Position numbers and translations under genes: made by a program | Notes under the pieces: model-generated | The model's database searches: none | The model's input: the letters and a program-made list of their open reading frames with translations, nothing else | Told to the model about the DNA's origin: nothing | NCBI RefSeq assembly: GCF_000373965.1 | Contig: NZ_KB892838.1 | Span: 1-64,000, forward strand | Origin: Uliginosibacterium gangwonense DSM 18521 | GTDB lineage: Bacteria > Pseudomonadota > Gammaproteobacteria > Burkholderiales > Rhodocyclaceae | Length of the DNA: 64,000 bases | Reading direction: 5' to 3' | Shown here: positions 54,765 to 64,000 of the stretch, piece after piece | Layout of the letters: each line of letters opens with the position of its first letter | Numbering within the stretch: position 1 is the first letter of the stretch

Positions 54765-56311
54765 TGTCCAGCCAAAATCAAGCCACGCCGTGGCCACAAA
54801 GCCAGATCATCCCCAAGGACTGGAACAAGGTTCCCCCGCCGCCGAAGAAGCGCCCCAGCACCGCCTTGCCACAGCCCATTCTGTTGCTTGGCATACTGGC
54901 CTTGCTGACGTTCTATCGTTTGTGGGTCATCCCTCGTTTGGGCGTCACGCTGTATATTGATGAGGCGCAGTACTGGACCTGGGCACAAAATCTGGACTGG
55001 GGATACTTCTCCAAACCGCCCGTCATAGCATGGCTGATTGCGCTGAGTACGGCTTTGTTTGGCGACGGCCTGTTGGCTGTCAAGCTGCCCTCCCTGCTGC
55101 TTTATCCCGCTACGGCATGGTTACTCTTTTTACTCGGCAAAAATCTGTTTGATGTACGTATCGGATTTCGCACCGGTTTGTCCTTTGCCCTGATACCTAT
55201 TGTCTCCGCGCTTGGGCTTGCCGTCTCAACCGATGCACCATTGATGTTTTTCTGGACGGCAGCAATGCTTTGTCTGCTACGCGCCATTAAGGGTGACCAC
55301 TGGAGTGACTGGCTACTGCTGGGCGCAGCGGTAGGGCTTGGCATCATGTCGAAATACACGATGGCGGCCTTTGGTGCATCGGCACTACTCTACCTCGCGC
55401 TGGACCCTGTCCGTCGTCGCGTCCTGACGCGCCCCAAACTATGGTGTGCGGTAACGCTTGCGGCCTTGCTTGTGCTGCCCAATATTTTGTGGAACTGGTC
55501 GCATGACTTCCCCACTCTGCGCCACACGGCAGAAATCACTCATGTCGAAGGCATGAATGATAAAAGTGGGAATTTTGGCGAATTCCTGCTTGCTCAGATC
55601 GGCTCGCTTGGGCCTGCCTTTGCCATTGCCTTTGTCGGTGGTCTTGTGCTTGCTTTCAAGCGCTGGCACAAACCACGCTACCAGTTCCTGCTTTGTTTCT
55701 CTCTACCTCTACTCGGTCTGGTATTTATCCAGGCCCTGCGTTCGCAGGCCAACGGCAACTGGGCTGCGCCTGCGCTGCTTACCGCCCTGATGCTTGCATG
55801 TGTGTGGCTGGCACGTCTGCGCCTGCGCTGGTGGGCCATTGCATTGGGCATCAATATTGCTATTATGCTGATTGCTTATCATGAGCAAGACATTCTGCAC
55901 GTGGCCGGAAAACCAATGACCGCCCACATTGATCCACTCAAACGTGCGAAAGGTTGGGACAAACTGGCCAATGCGATACGCCCGATTCTAGTCCGCTACC
56001 CAGATGCCGTAATCCTGGCCGAAGATCGCACGGTAATGGCCCACATGCTCTATCAGTTACGTGGCCTCAAGCGGGACTTTGCCGCATGGGCGCCTCACAC
56101 ACATGCAGCGGATCATTACCAATTGACAATACCGCTGCCGGAAGAACATACCCTGCGCCCGGTACTGCTCATTACGCAGTCTGATGACATATCAGTCAAT
56201 CAACGCTTTACCGAACACCAGATGCTTGCCAAGGTAGCGGTCGAAGTGGAGCCGGGCTTGCGGCGCGAAGCCACCATCTGGTTACTACAGGGTTTCATGG
56301 GTTACCGCTAA
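54764..56311 (+). CDS. Second GT39-family membrane glycosyltransferase
   Basis: 515 residues. After a Pro/Lys-rich cytoplasmic start (PKDWNKVPPPPKKRPSTALP) come about eleven membrane helices. The GT39 motif in the first periplasmic loop is TLYIDEAQYWTWAQNLDWGY with FSKPP. It differs clearly from the preceding GT39 protein, so this is not a recent tandem copy. Same operon, last gene before a strong hairpin. Confidence 0.87.
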   Translation: MSSQNQATPWPQSQIIPKDWNKVPPPPKKRPSTALPQPILLLGILALLTFYRLWVIPRLGVTLYIDEAQYWTWAQNLDWGYFSKPPVIAWLIALSTALFGDGLLAVKLPSLLLYPATAWLLFLLGKNLFDVRIGFRTGLSFALIPIVSALGLAVSTDAPLMFFWTAAMLCLLRAIKGDHWSDWLLLGAAVGLGIMSKYTMAAFGASALLYLALDPVRRRVLTRPKLWCAVTLAALLVLPNILWNWSHDFPTLRHTAEITHVEGMNDKSGNFGEFLLAQIGSLGPAFAIAFVGGLVLAFKRWHKPRYQFLLCFSLPLLGLVFIQALRSQANGNWAAPALLTALMLACVWLARLRLRWWAIALGINIAIMLIAYHEQDILHVAGKPMTAHIDPLKRAKGWDKLANAIRPILVRYPDAVILAEDRTVMAHMLYQLRGLKRDFAAWAPHTHAADHYQLTIPLPEEHTLRPVLLITQSDDISVNQRFTEHQMLAKVAVEVEPGLRREATIWLLQGFMGYR

Positions 56312-56313
56312 AA

Positions 56314-56350
56314 AACAGTCCCTGTGTGCACAATGCACACAGGGACTGTT
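56314..56350. terminator. Bidirectional terminator with a perfect 17-bp stem
   Basis: AACAGTCCCTGTGTGCA (56,314-56,330) and TGCACACAGGGACTGTT (56,334-56,350) pair fully around a 3-base loop. On the minus strand it is followed by six T residues. It serves the convergent GT39 and GT4 genes. Confidence 0.9.
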
Positions 56351-56375
56351 ATCTGAATACGATGACAGGGTTCAA

Positions 56376-57365
56376 TCAGCCCAACAAGAGCCGCCGCGTT
56401 TTTCCTGGCACGATCTGGGTCATCAACTCCACTGCCGTATGCCGTGCGTTGTTGGCCAGGGTGCGTCGCCGCAATGGATCAGCCTTGAGTACGCAGAGAT
56501 GAGCGAGAGCCTCCGCCGTATCACTAAATACAAGACTATCTTCCCCGTTGTGCAGATAGTTGGCATACCCCCCGCGAGAAGACGCCACCACAGGTAGCCC
56601 TGCGGCCATGGCCTCGAAAATAACCCGGCCAAAAGCCTCAAACCAATCATCCCGGGTGCGATAAAAGAAGCAATCCAGGCTGGAGAGGAACTGTGCGGAA
56701 GATTCTGCCCCCTCGGGCAAAAGTTCGATATTGGGAGTCCCTTCCAATTCAGGAGCGAGGCAGGTTCCGCCCATCACCCGCACCCTCACGCCTGCCGCCG
56801 CCAACTGGCGATACAGGGCAATGTCTTCAGCATGATGCTTTTTCAGCGTATCCCGGCTCAGGCGCCCAACCGTAAAAGGCTTTCCGACAGAACGCTCAAT
56901 CGGCAGATCCACAAAAGGCCGCAGATCAATCAGACTCTCCAGTACCTCACCGGTATATTTGGTCCGGGCTTTCAACTCATGAGAAGTGAAGACAATGGAG
57001 ATGTCTTTAGCACCAGAAAGCTGAGCGCGCGCGAGGACCTTATCGAGCCGATCAGGCTGGTCTGTGTTGTAGAGTACTACAATCTTCTCTGGATTACTCC
57101 AGCGAATCCAATGCCCAATGCGGAAGTACACGCCCATAATGACCAGACTTCCCCCTCGGGGCCATCTGCCAAGCCAGGGACGAATGCGTTCAATCTGATG
57201 ACTGGATGTAAAGTATTCAGCGGGTCGTGCAGGAGACCACAGCGTGGCTGGCACCACACCGCGAATGTTCTCAAATGTAGCAATAGTACGTCGATCACCG
57301 CCACCACAGGAATCCCATAGTGGATTGATCAAGTGCACATGAGAGTTGCCGATGGCATGCTTCAT
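56376..57365 (-). CDS. GT4-type glycosyltransferase
   Basis: 329 residues, GT-B fold. The C-terminal donor site has SLDCFFYRTRDDWFEAFGRV and FEAMAAGLPVVASSRGGYAN, the classic GT4 E-x7-E region; the N-terminal acceptor half is short. No signal or membrane segment, so it acts in the cytoplasm. It is transcribed alone and converges on the GT39 genes. Its acceptor could be an LPS core or exopolysaccharide precursor, but nothing in the context decides this. Confidence 0.85.
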   Translation of the reverse strand: MKHAIGNSHVHLINPLWDSCGGGDRRTIATFENIRGVVPATLWSPARPAEYFTSSHQIERIRPWLGRWPRGGSLVIMGVYFRIGHWIRWSNPEKIVVLYNTDQPDRLDKVLARAQLSGAKDISIVFTSHELKARTKYTGEVLESLIDLRPFVDLPIERSVGKPFTVGRLSRDTLKKHHAEDIALYRQLAAAGVRVRVMGGTCLAPELEGTPNIELLPEGAESSAQFLSSLDCFFYRTRDDWFEAFGRVIFEAMAAGLPVVASSRGGYANYLHNGEDSLVFSDTAEALAHLCVLKADPLRRRTLANNARHTAVELMTQIVPGKTRRLLLG

Positions 57366-57699
57366 GATACAAATCCTCTCGGCACGCCATAATTATTTTT
57401 TACAGGACCATAAGGGGATGTCAATGTCCTGCATAGCATGCATATTGCAGATTCTAGGCGTCACACGCCTACAGATTCCAGAGAAGATATGTAAGCAAAT
57501 TTAACGATGTTAAAAGACGTAAATAAGCATCCGTTCATGCAAACAGACCTACCGTTGATCACAATTTACGTTGCTTCCGCATGACAACACCAGACCATCA
57601 GGCAATTTGTATGCACAAAGCAACAACACTTGGAGCGTGGCACCCCGGTTGAAGTGTGCACGCTCCTTGCCATGCTTGCGGTTGTTTCCAAAGAAGCGG
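57366..57699. other. Intergenic region without a gene
   Basis: About 330 AT-rich bases holding the promoter of the GT4 gene. A loose hairpin GGAGCGTG/CACGCTCC (57,632-57,639 and 57,659-57,666) lies 34 bases past the DUF1161 stop and may end that transcript. I see nothing else. Confidence 0.5.
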
Positions 57700-57924
57700 T
57701 CAGGCTCCTTTTTTGTACACGATCTTTTTACTCCCCCCCTCGCAGGAGCCTACCACCTTCTGATCCTTGACCTGGTTGGCGTCAATGATCTCAAGCGTAA
57801 AGGACTTGACTCCGTGCCCCTGGATCTTGGCCTCGATCCCGGTTTTCAGTTCGTCGCAGCTTTTTGCAGCATAAACAGGACCTGCCACCACCATGATGCT
57901 CAATGCAATCAACAAGGTACGCAT
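57700..57924 (-). CDS. Small periplasmic DUF1161 protein
   Basis: 74 residues. A signal peptide ends at VYAA near residue 19. The mature part begins KSCDELKTGIEAKIQGHGVK and has two cysteines in all (C22 and one in VVGSCEGGSKKIVYKK), probably joined by a disulfide. This is the DUF1161 family, of unknown function. Single gene. Confidence 0.85.
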   Translation of the reverse strand: MRTLLIALSIMVVAGPVYAAKSCDELKTGIEAKIQGHGVKSFTLEIIDANQVKDQKVVGSCEGGSKKIVYKKGA

Positions 57925-58009
57925 CTATCGCTCCCCCAGGCTAATCTGCCACATGGCTTGCTGAGTGTAGGGCCAGCGCAGCAGGGGGCAATATGCACCA
58001 AGGGGCAGG

Positions 58010-58732
58010 TTAGCCTGAATAGCCACAAAGCCCCTTCGCCCACCGGGTATACAGGCGCGTGCTCAGTGTTCGCATCTCGCGCAGATTTGTTTGCAAATGT
58101 AATAGTTGTTCTTCAGGCATCTGCACCGAATCGGGCAAACCCGCCTGATCACCAAACGCATTCGCCCAATTGCGTATCCACTCCTCAATCAATGATTTCG
58201 TCATTTCAACATGACATTGCATACCCAAATGAGGCCCAATAACAAAGGCCTGATTGGCGCACACCTCGTTCGTCATGATGCGCACAGCCCCCTCTGGCAA
58301 ACTGAAGGTTTCGCCATGCCATTGATAAGCGGGGAAAGCCCCCTCGGTTACACCGAGCCAGTCACGAGCCAAGCCTGGGGGCTCAACCTGGAGTGCAGAC
58401 CAGCCAAACTCTTTGACCGGGTTGAGCGTAACCCGCCCACCCAAAGCCCTGGACAGCAACTGCCCGCCCAGACAATGGCCGATCACCGGAACGTTGAGCA
58501 CAACCGCATCCTGGATCAGACGCAACTCTTCGGCGATCCAGGGAAGTGGATCATTAACGCTCATCGGCCCACCCATCAAGCACAAGCCACTAAATTCTGC
58601 GGGCGACCTTGGAATCGAAGCCCCCTCATCAACCGGGATCAGACACCAGGGAATTGCCTGCGCATTAAGAAACTCCAGAAAATATCCCGGCCCAACCAGG
58701 GGCGAATGACGAAAGATAGCGACGGGTTTCAT
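58010..58732 (-). CDS. Class I glutamine amidotransferase (GMP-synthase-like)
   Basis: 240 residues from the ATG at 58,732; the frame is open 23 codons upstream but that part is unlike the family. The nucleophile motif is VPVIGHCLGGQLLSRALGG with the cysteine near residue 86, and the histidine is in GMQCHVEMTKSLIEEW. It resembles stand-alone amidotransferases of the GuaA-N type that act in gamma-glutamyl or nitrogen metabolism. No synthase partner is adjacent, so the substrate is unknown. Confidence 0.83.
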   Translation of the reverse strand: MKPVAIFRHSPLVGPGYFLEFLNAQAIPWCLIPVDEGASIPRSPAEFSGLCLMGGPMSVNDPLPWIAEELRLIQDAVVLNVPVIGHCLGGQLLSRALGGRVTLNPVKEFGWSALQVEPPGLARDWLGVTEGAFPAYQWHGETFSLPEGAVRIMTNEVCANQAFVIGPHLGMQCHVEMTKSLIEEWIRNWANAFGDQAGLPDSVQMPEEQLLHLQTNLREMRTLSTRLYTRWAKGLCGYSG

Positions 58733-58898
58733 CCACAGCCCCAAAAGTATTGAACATCCCACCCTGCAAGCATGTCCCGCGCCAACCGGGTGGCGGCGCA
58801 TGGTTTTCTGGTTGTGGCCCGATGTGGACTACGCAAAAACCATGCTTCCCGGAGTATCATGATCCATTCGTGTATTTACCCCAGAAACGGACCCTGTC

Positions 58899-59492
58899 AT
58901 GACAGCATCTTCTTTGCCAGCCCTTGCTCCCCTGAGCGATCAAGAGCTGGACGACCTGGCAGATTTTCTGGACTCTGACGTGGTGCCGGAAGAGACCATG
59001 GACATCTCCATGCTCCACGGTTTTCTGACTGCCTTGGCCCTGTCGCCAAGCCCAGCCCCACTGGAAGAGTGGCTCCCCACCGTGTGGGGGGAAGATCTTC
59101 GACAGCCTGAATTTACCTCGCCAGCACAACAGCACCAGATTGAAAGCCTGCTGGAGTGTCTGTCTATCCAAGTCAAGCAGGGGCTGAGCGACAGTGACTT
59201 TGTTCCAATCCTGTACGTTGATGAAAATGACCATCTGGATATCGCCCGCCCTTGGTGCTTTGGTTTCACCCAAGGCATCTGGCTGCAGGAAGAAGCCTGG
59301 ACAGCCCTTCTGGACGACGAAGACTCGGGCGCCCTACTTGAGCCGATCTTTGATTGTTCAGACGATGAGGCCCGTGAAGCCCTCGTAGCAGATGGTGAGA
59401 ATCTGGCCCAGTGGGAACACGACATTGCCAACGCGCTGCCGGATATCGTGGCAGAGATCCAAGCCTTTTATCAAAAGCGCAAACTCTCTTGA
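58899..59492 (+). CDS. UPF0149 (YecA/YgfB) family protein
   Basis: 197 residues. The family signature is LADFLDSDVVPEETMDISML with HGFLTALALSP near residue 45; the rest is helical and acidic. There is no C-terminal SEC-C zinc motif. Function is not established; YgfB-type proteins have been linked to regulation in other proteobacteria. Single gene before the Pat-type acetyltransferase. Confidence 0.85.
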   Translation: MTASSLPALAPLSDQELDDLADFLDSDVVPEETMDISMLHGFLTALALSPSPAPLEEWLPTVWGEDLRQPEFTSPAQQHQIESLLECLSIQVKQGLSDSDFVPILYVDENDHLDIARPWCFGFTQGIWLQEEAWTALLDDEDSGALLEPIFDCSDDEAREALVADGENLAQWEHDIANALPDIVAEIQAFYQKRKLS

Positions 59493-59661
59493 TCAGCCCG
59501 TAACAAGGATTTTGGTCATATTTGCGATTGAATGATTGGCTATGGCCTCCGTCAAGGCTATATGTGCAGTGCACAACCCAGCATAATTGACAGCATCAGA
59601 TCGAACAAAAACAAGATCCAACCCAAACAGCCCTTCCAGCCCTGCAGACGAGGATTCGGCA

Positions 59662-62370
59662 ATGGACGAGAAACACTATCTTTCGCCTCTGTTCGAACCA
59701 CGGAGTGTCGCCATTCTTGGCGCAACAGAGCGCGAGGGCGCATTGGGGGCCGTGCTGCTGCACAACATGCAGGGTGCGGGCTATCGTGGTCACCTCTACC
59801 CGGTCAACCCGAAATACAGCACGATTGGCGGCATTGCGTGCTTTCATCATATTTCCGAAGTCCCGGAAAAAGTTGATCTGGCCGTCATCGCTACTCCTGC
59901 CTCCAGTGTCCCGGCACTGGTAGAAGAATGTGCCCACGCGGGGGTGCGCTGCGCGGTCGTTCTCTCAGCGGGTTTCAGTGAAAGTGGCGCAGAAGGTCTG
60001 TATCTGGAGCAACAGATGCTCCACACAGCCAAGCTGCATGGCATGCGCATTCTTGGACCCAACAGCCTTGGGGTCGCCCGTCCCTGGCTTGGCTTGAACG
60101 CCACACTGGCCGAAGGCTCTGCACTCCCGGGTTCAATTGGCTTTGTCTCACAGTCTGGCGCCCTATGCGCAGCCGTGCTTGACTACGCACGCGCCAACCG
60201 TTTGGGGTTCTCCTGCATCGTATCCCTGGGGGTTTCTGCCGAACTGGACTTTGGCGAAGTACTTGATTACCTAGTCTCGGACTATCGCACCAGCGCAATC
60301 CTGGTGCATGTGGAGGGCATCCGGGATGCCCGGCGCTTTCTCAGTGCATTGCGTGCCGCCGCCCGGGTAAAACCCGTCATGGTGCTCAAGGCAGGGCGTC
60401 ACCCCATGGCCTCACGGGCGGCGCAGGCACATACCGGGGCAATCACGGGAGACGATGCTGTATTCGAAGCAGCGTTACGCCGCTCAGGAGTTGTTCGGCT
60501 CAAAACGCTGACCCAGCTCTATAGCAACCTTAAGGGGCTTTTCTGGCGCATCCGCCCGCGTGGCAATCGCTTGGCCATCATCACCAATGGCGGCGGTCCT
60601 GGCGTAATGGCTGCCGACCGGGCCGGAGATCTGGGCATCCCCCTGGCACAACTGTCGCCGGAATCCATCAACCGCCTGGGTGAAATCCTGCCCCCGCATT
60701 GGTCGAGAGAAAACCCGGTGGATCTGGTTGGGGAATGGGAGCCAGATCGCTACGCCCAGGCACTCAGCATTCTGCTGGCCGACGATGGCGTCGATGGCGT
60801 GGTCTGCCTGCTGGCACCACTAGCACAAAGCCATCCCAATGAGGTGGCAGACCGGATTGTTGCCTTGCGCACGCAAACCGATAAGCCCATCCTCACCTGC
60901 TGGCTGGGGGACGACCTCTGCAAACAGGCACGCGAGATTTTCGGCTCGGCCAACATCCCGACCCTGCGCACACCGGAGAGCGCGGTAGACGTGTTCTCCC
61001 ACATCAGTTCCTACTATCGCAACCAACAACTGCTCTCACAGCTTCCCCCGCCCTTGAGTGATGACCGCCCGCCAGATATCCGTGGTGCGCAGGCCATCAT
61101 TGAGCAGGCACTGAGCATGCGCCGTACGGTACTGCTGCGCCATGAAGCCATGGAATTGCTGGCAGCCTTCCACATCCCCACTATCCCATTGAAAGTGGCC
61201 CACAGCAGTGAGGAAGCGCTTGAAATTGCCATGAGCCTGGGCTTCCCGGTGTCAATCCGCCCCAACGCGCCGATTACCGGCTCGCGCCTGCAATATGGCA
61301 GCAGCCGGGAAAACCTTGCCAGTGCCGTAGCACTTCACCTTGCCTGCGAAAAACTCCATTCCGAACTTGAACTGCGCATGCCCAGCGCGGTGGAGGCAGG
61401 CGTCTGCATTGAGTCCACTCACTTCAACGCTTACACCCGGGAACTCTCTCTGCGCGCTTGGCGCGACCCGGTCTTCGGCCCGGTCATCGGCTTCGGGGAG
61501 CGGAGCCTGGACCCCAGCTATTGGCCGGATCGCGCCATTGCCCTACCGCCGCTCAATGCCTTCCTCGTCCGCGATCTGATGCATGACACCCGCGCATTCA
61601 AACTGCTTGGCTCCCTGAACGGTATGCCCGCAGCCAACATTACCGCAGTAGAAAACCTGATGCTGCGCTTCTCGGAGCTACTCTGCGAGCTACCCTGGCT
61701 GCGCTCCATCGAACTTGATCCCCTCTATGTGGATGACCGCGATGCCGTGGTGGTCGACGCACGTATTGAGGTGGGGCAGATCGCCCATCACCACGGGCGG
61801 TATGAACACATGGCAATCCACCCCTACCCTGCGGACTTGGTTTCGCATTGGCAACTACGTGATGGCAGCCCCGTCACCATCCGGCCAATCAAGCCTGAAG
61901 ATGCCGAAATGAATCAAAACTTTGTGCGCGGGCTATCGGCAGAGACCAAATACCTGCGCTTTATGAGTGCCATGCGTGAGCTATCGCCCGCCATGCTCGC
62001 CAAGCTCACACAGATTGACTATCACCGGGAAATCGCACTGATTGCCACCACGCTCAGCCCGGGTGAGAAAGAAGAGCACATGATCGGGGTATGCCGCTAC
62101 GCTACCAACCCCGATGGGGCAAGCTGCGAATTTGCAATCGTCGTGGCCGATGCCCATCAGCGTACTGGGCTGGGCAAACATCTGATGCGAACATTGATTG
62201 ATATCGCTCGACAACGTGGGTTGCGGGTCATGAAAGGAATCTTCCTTGCCAATAACGACCATATGTTACGTTTTGTGGAACGTCTGGGCTTTGTTTTGCA
62301 TAGCGATCCAGAGGACCCCACTATGAAACATGGCATATTGAGCCTTGCCAAAGTACAGAAGAACGCCTGA
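59662..62370 (+). CDS. pat: Pat-type protein acetyltransferase (acyl-CoA synthetase-like plus GNAT)
   Basis: 902 residues from the ATG at 59,662 with GAGG upstream; a TTG 25 codons earlier is less likely. An N-terminal CoA-binding domain (FEPRSVAILGATEREGALGA) is followed by the succinyl-CoA-ligase-like region (VSQSGALCAAVLDYARANRL), an ATP-grasp domain (about 490-710) and a GNAT domain at the C-terminus (FAIVVADAHQRTGLGKHLMR). This is the layout of Pat/PatZ, which acetylates and inactivates enzymes such as acetyl-CoA synthetase. Confidence 0.93.
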   Translation: MDEKHYLSPLFEPRSVAILGATEREGALGAVLLHNMQGAGYRGHLYPVNPKYSTIGGIACFHHISEVPEKVDLAVIATPASSVPALVEECAHAGVRCAVVLSAGFSESGAEGLYLEQQMLHTAKLHGMRILGPNSLGVARPWLGLNATLAEGSALPGSIGFVSQSGALCAAVLDYARANRLGFSCIVSLGVSAELDFGEVLDYLVSDYRTSAILVHVEGIRDARRFLSALRAAARVKPVMVLKAGRHPMASRAAQAHTGAITGDDAVFEAALRRSGVVRLKTLTQLYSNLKGLFWRIRPRGNRLAIITNGGGPGVMAADRAGDLGIPLAQLSPESINRLGEILPPHWSRENPVDLVGEWEPDRYAQALSILLADDGVDGVVCLLAPLAQSHPNEVADRIVALRTQTDKPILTCWLGDDLCKQAREIFGSANIPTLRTPESAVDVFSHISSYYRNQQLLSQLPPPLSDDRPPDIRGAQAIIEQALSMRRTVLLRHEAMELLAAFHIPTIPLKVAHSSEEALEIAMSLGFPVSIRPNAPITGSRLQYGSSRENLASAVALHLACEKLHSELELRMPSAVEAGVCIESTHFNAYTRELSLRAWRDPVFGPVIGFGERSLDPSYWPDRAIALPPLNAFLVRDLMHDTRAFKLLGSLNGMPAANITAVENLMLRFSELLCELPWLRSIELDPLYVDDRDAVVVDARIEVGQIAHHHGRYEHMAIHPYPADLVSHWQLRDGSPVTIRPIKPEDAEMNQNFVRGLSAETKYLRFMSAMRELSPAMLAKLTQIDYHREIALIATTLSPGEKEEHMIGVCRYATNPDGASCEFAIVVADAHQRTGLGKHLMRTLIDIARQRGLRVMKGIFLANNDHMLRFVERLGFVLHSDPEDPTMKHGILSLAKVQKNA

Positions 62371-62403
62371 AAATCTCGCCCTCAACACACTGAAACTGCT
62401 GCC

Positions 62404-62715
62404 ATGCCCTTGTTCCCCCCCGTACACGTTTTAACCGTGGCAGAAGCCCTGCCAGAATACCGGGAAGAGGTGCTGTCGGTTTTGTGCGAGCTGGCGGAAC
62501 TCTGCCGCCAGGAAGAGGGGTGTTTGCGTTTTGACCTGTACTGTGACACCAACCATCCATGTCGGCTCAACACCATTGAAGTGTGGGACAGCCTTGATGC
62601 CCATGCCCGCCACCTCAACTCAACTTTGGTGGGGCGTGGGGTACTCATGCTGATAGGCAAGGTCAAAGGCCTGCCAGACATCCGTATACTCACGCCACTG
62701 AGTGAAATGTCCTGA
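62404..62715 (+). CDS. Antibiotic biosynthesis monooxygenase (ABM) domain protein
   Basis: 103 residues of one ABM (ferredoxin-like dimeric alpha/beta) domain: LCELAELCRQEEGCLRFDLY and the second half HPCRLNTIEVWDSLDAHARH. Relatives include YgiN-type quinol monooxygenases and many proteins of unknown role. It overlaps the tag gene by one base, so both are co-translated. Confidence 0.85.
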   Translation: MPLFPPVHVLTVAEALPEYREEVLSVLCELAELCRQEEGCLRFDLYCDTNHPCRLNTIEVWDSLDAHARHLNSTLVGRGVLMLIGKVKGLPDIRILTPLSEMS

Positions 62716-63329
62716 TGAAAGACCCCTACCATCATCGATGCGCCTGGCTGGGTAGCTGGGCAGGCGCAGCAGATCCGCTGTATCGCCATTACCATGATCA
62801 AGAATGGGGTGTGCCCAGCCACAACGAACATCATCTCTTTGAGATGCTGCTGCTGGAAGGTGCGCAAGCTGGGCTGTCCTGGATCACCATCCTGAAAAAA
62901 CGCGAAGCCTATCGTGAGGCTTTCTGCAACTTTGATCCCGAAGTCATTGCTGCCTTTGGCGAACAGGATGTTGAGCGCCTGCTTGCCAATCCCGGTATCG
63001 TTCGCAATCGTGCCAAGATCAACGCAGCCATTGGCAATGCCCGCGCATGGCTCGCGCTACGCACCACACATGGCGATGTAGCCGCGTGGCTTTGGCAGTG
63101 TGTCGACCACACCCCCATTCAGAACGCCTGGCAGAGCATGGCAGAAGTTCCCGCCTCCACGGCGGTCTCTGATGCGCTCTCAAAAGAATTGAAAAAGCAC
63201 GGCTTCCGCTTTGTGGGTACAACCATCTGTTACGCCTTCATGCAGGCCGTCGGCATGGTCAATGACCACACCACGGACTGCTATCGTCACGATGAAATCC
63301 TGGCCTTGAGCCAGCCCCCACACCCTTGA
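62715..63329 (+). CDS. tag: DNA-3-methyladenine glycosylase I
   Basis: 204 residues. The start RCAWLGSWAGAADPLYRHYH followed by DQEWGVPSHNEHHLFEMLLL is diagnostic of TagI. The catalytic glutamate and zinc ligands (the early cysteine, HYH and the C-terminal NDHTTDCYRHDE) are present. It removes 3-methyladenine from alkylated DNA. Confidence 0.95.
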   Translation: MKDPYHHRCAWLGSWAGAADPLYRHYHDQEWGVPSHNEHHLFEMLLLEGAQAGLSWITILKKREAYREAFCNFDPEVIAAFGEQDVERLLANPGIVRNRAKINAAIGNARAWLALRTTHGDVAAWLWQCVDHTPIQNAWQSMAEVPASTAVSDALSKELKKHGFRFVGTTICYAFMQAVGMVNDHTTDCYRHDEILALSQPPHP

Positions 63330-63355
63330 CTCCATTTGAGTACACCTGACCCATC

Positions 63356-64000
63356 ATGCCTCAAGCCACTGTTGAAGACATTCTCTATCACGATGCCCCA
63401 GCCCTACGTCTGCAATCCCCGGATGGTGCCAGTGCCATCATCCTGCTGCATGGCGCACAGGTTGTCTCCTGGATTCCGGCTGGGGGCCAGGAACGGCTCT
63501 ACATGTCGGAACTGGCGCAGATCGCCCCCGGCAAAGCCGTGCGCGGCGGGATCCCGGTGATTTTCCCACAGTTCTCCACCCTTGGCCCCCTCCCCCGGCA
63601 TGGTTTTGCCCGTACCCAGGCATGGGAAAGGCAATCCCTTCGCGCAGAGGCCGACTATGCGATGCTCACCCTGCGTCTTGCCGCCAATGAAAGCACCCGA
63701 GCCATCTGGCCCCATGCTTTTGCATTGGAACTCTCTATTTCCGTTACAGGTAATCGTTTTGATATAGAACTCGAAGTGCAGAACGAGGGGGAGGACGCCT
63801 TCACCTTCACCTGTGCGCTTCACACCTACCTGCGCGTCAAAGAGGTGGAAGAGGCGCACCTGGAAGGATTAAATGGTCACCGGTATACCGACTGCACCGA
63901 TACAGCGCGCCCACAGCGTACCGATACCGGTGTTTTCCTGGCCGTTGAAGCCGAAACAGACCGTATCTACCATCAGGTAGAGCGCCCTCTGCTACTACGG
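63356..64000 (+). CDS. D-hexose-6-phosphate mutarotase (cut by window edge)
   Basis: 215 residues visible from the ATG at 63,356; the frame is open to the right edge, with about 60-80 residues probably missing. LLHGAQVVSWIPAGGQERLY and AVRGGIPVIFPQFSTLGPLP, followed by RHGFARTQAWE, are the YeaD-type mutarotase motifs, with the first catalytic histidine in HGFAR and a second in HTYLRV. It interconverts the anomers of glucose 6-phosphate. Confidence 0.92.
   Translation, partial: MPQATVEDILYHDAPALRLQSPDGASAIILLHGAQVVSWIPAGGQERLYMSELAQIAPGKAVRGGIPVIFPQFSTLGPLPRHGFARTQAWERQSLRAEADYAMLTLRLAANESTRAIWPHAFALELSISVTGNRFDIELEVQNEGEDAFTFTCALHTYLRVKEVEEAHLEGLNGHRYTDCTDTARPQRTDTGVFLAVEAETDRIYHQVERPLLLR

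Overview
The window reads as chromosome of a betaproteobacterium; the genus cannot be settled from the sequence. The main evidence is a long minus-strand chain gyrA-pheA-hisC-tyrA-aroA-argS-cmk-rpsA-ihfB followed by lapA-lapB-ugd-rfaE1-hldD. It is supported by ubiG, hrcA-nadK-recN and an AddAB-type nuclease pair. Base composition is fairly GC-rich, except in a few orphan genes and in the promoter regions of the carbohydrate genes.

Positions 1-10,310 are accessory. They start with the N-terminal part of a type VI secretion VgrG that runs off the left edge. Next comes a polysaccharide-degradation locus: a secreted GH16 beta-glucanase, a putative glycan-binding lipoprotein, an AraC-type regulator, a GH9 lipoprotein endoglucanase with a CBM4/9-like module, and a GH30-GH43 fusion that looks like xylanase plus beta-xylosidase. 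The lipoprotein and GH9 genes share a related upstream region of about 200 bp and the same N-terminal leader, which suggests one promoter module was copied and that the AraC regulator may control both. A decayed IS5-type transposase fragment lies at the right border.

Positions 10,310-21,450 carry ilvB-ilvN behind a valine-rich leader peptide and attenuator that can be read base by base. This is followed by addB-addA-fadD, ferredoxin fdxA and a ComEA-like helix-hairpin-helix protein.

Positions 21,450-38,300 are one long minus-strand block. It covers heptose and UDP-glucuronate synthesis, LPS assembly control (lapAB), IHF-beta, ribosomal protein S1, cytidylate kinase, arginyl-tRNA synthetase, shikimate/aromatic amino acid genes and gyrase A. 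A strong terminator separates ihfB from lapA. An orphan 134-aa gene sits between aroA and argS, and serC is not present between gyrA and pheA.

Positions 38,300-50,520 carry an MTA/SAH deaminase, an OmpA-like protein and ubiG; an esterase-recN-nadK operon divergent from hrcA; an orphan gene; an M48 lipoprotein protease; a YkgJ-type cysteine-cluster protein; and arginase with a ThrE-type exporter.

Positions 50,520-64,000 carry a membrane/glycolipid cassette (flippase-like protein, GT2, DUF1493, two GT39 proteins) ending in a 17-bp hairpin. Beyond it are a GT4 glycosyltransferase, a DUF1161 protein, a glutamine amidotransferase, a UPF0149 protein, a Pat-type acetyltransferase, a small monooxygenase, 3-methyladenine glycosylase I and the first part of a hexose-6-phosphate mutarotase. 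I saw no rRNA, tRNA or CRISPR array.
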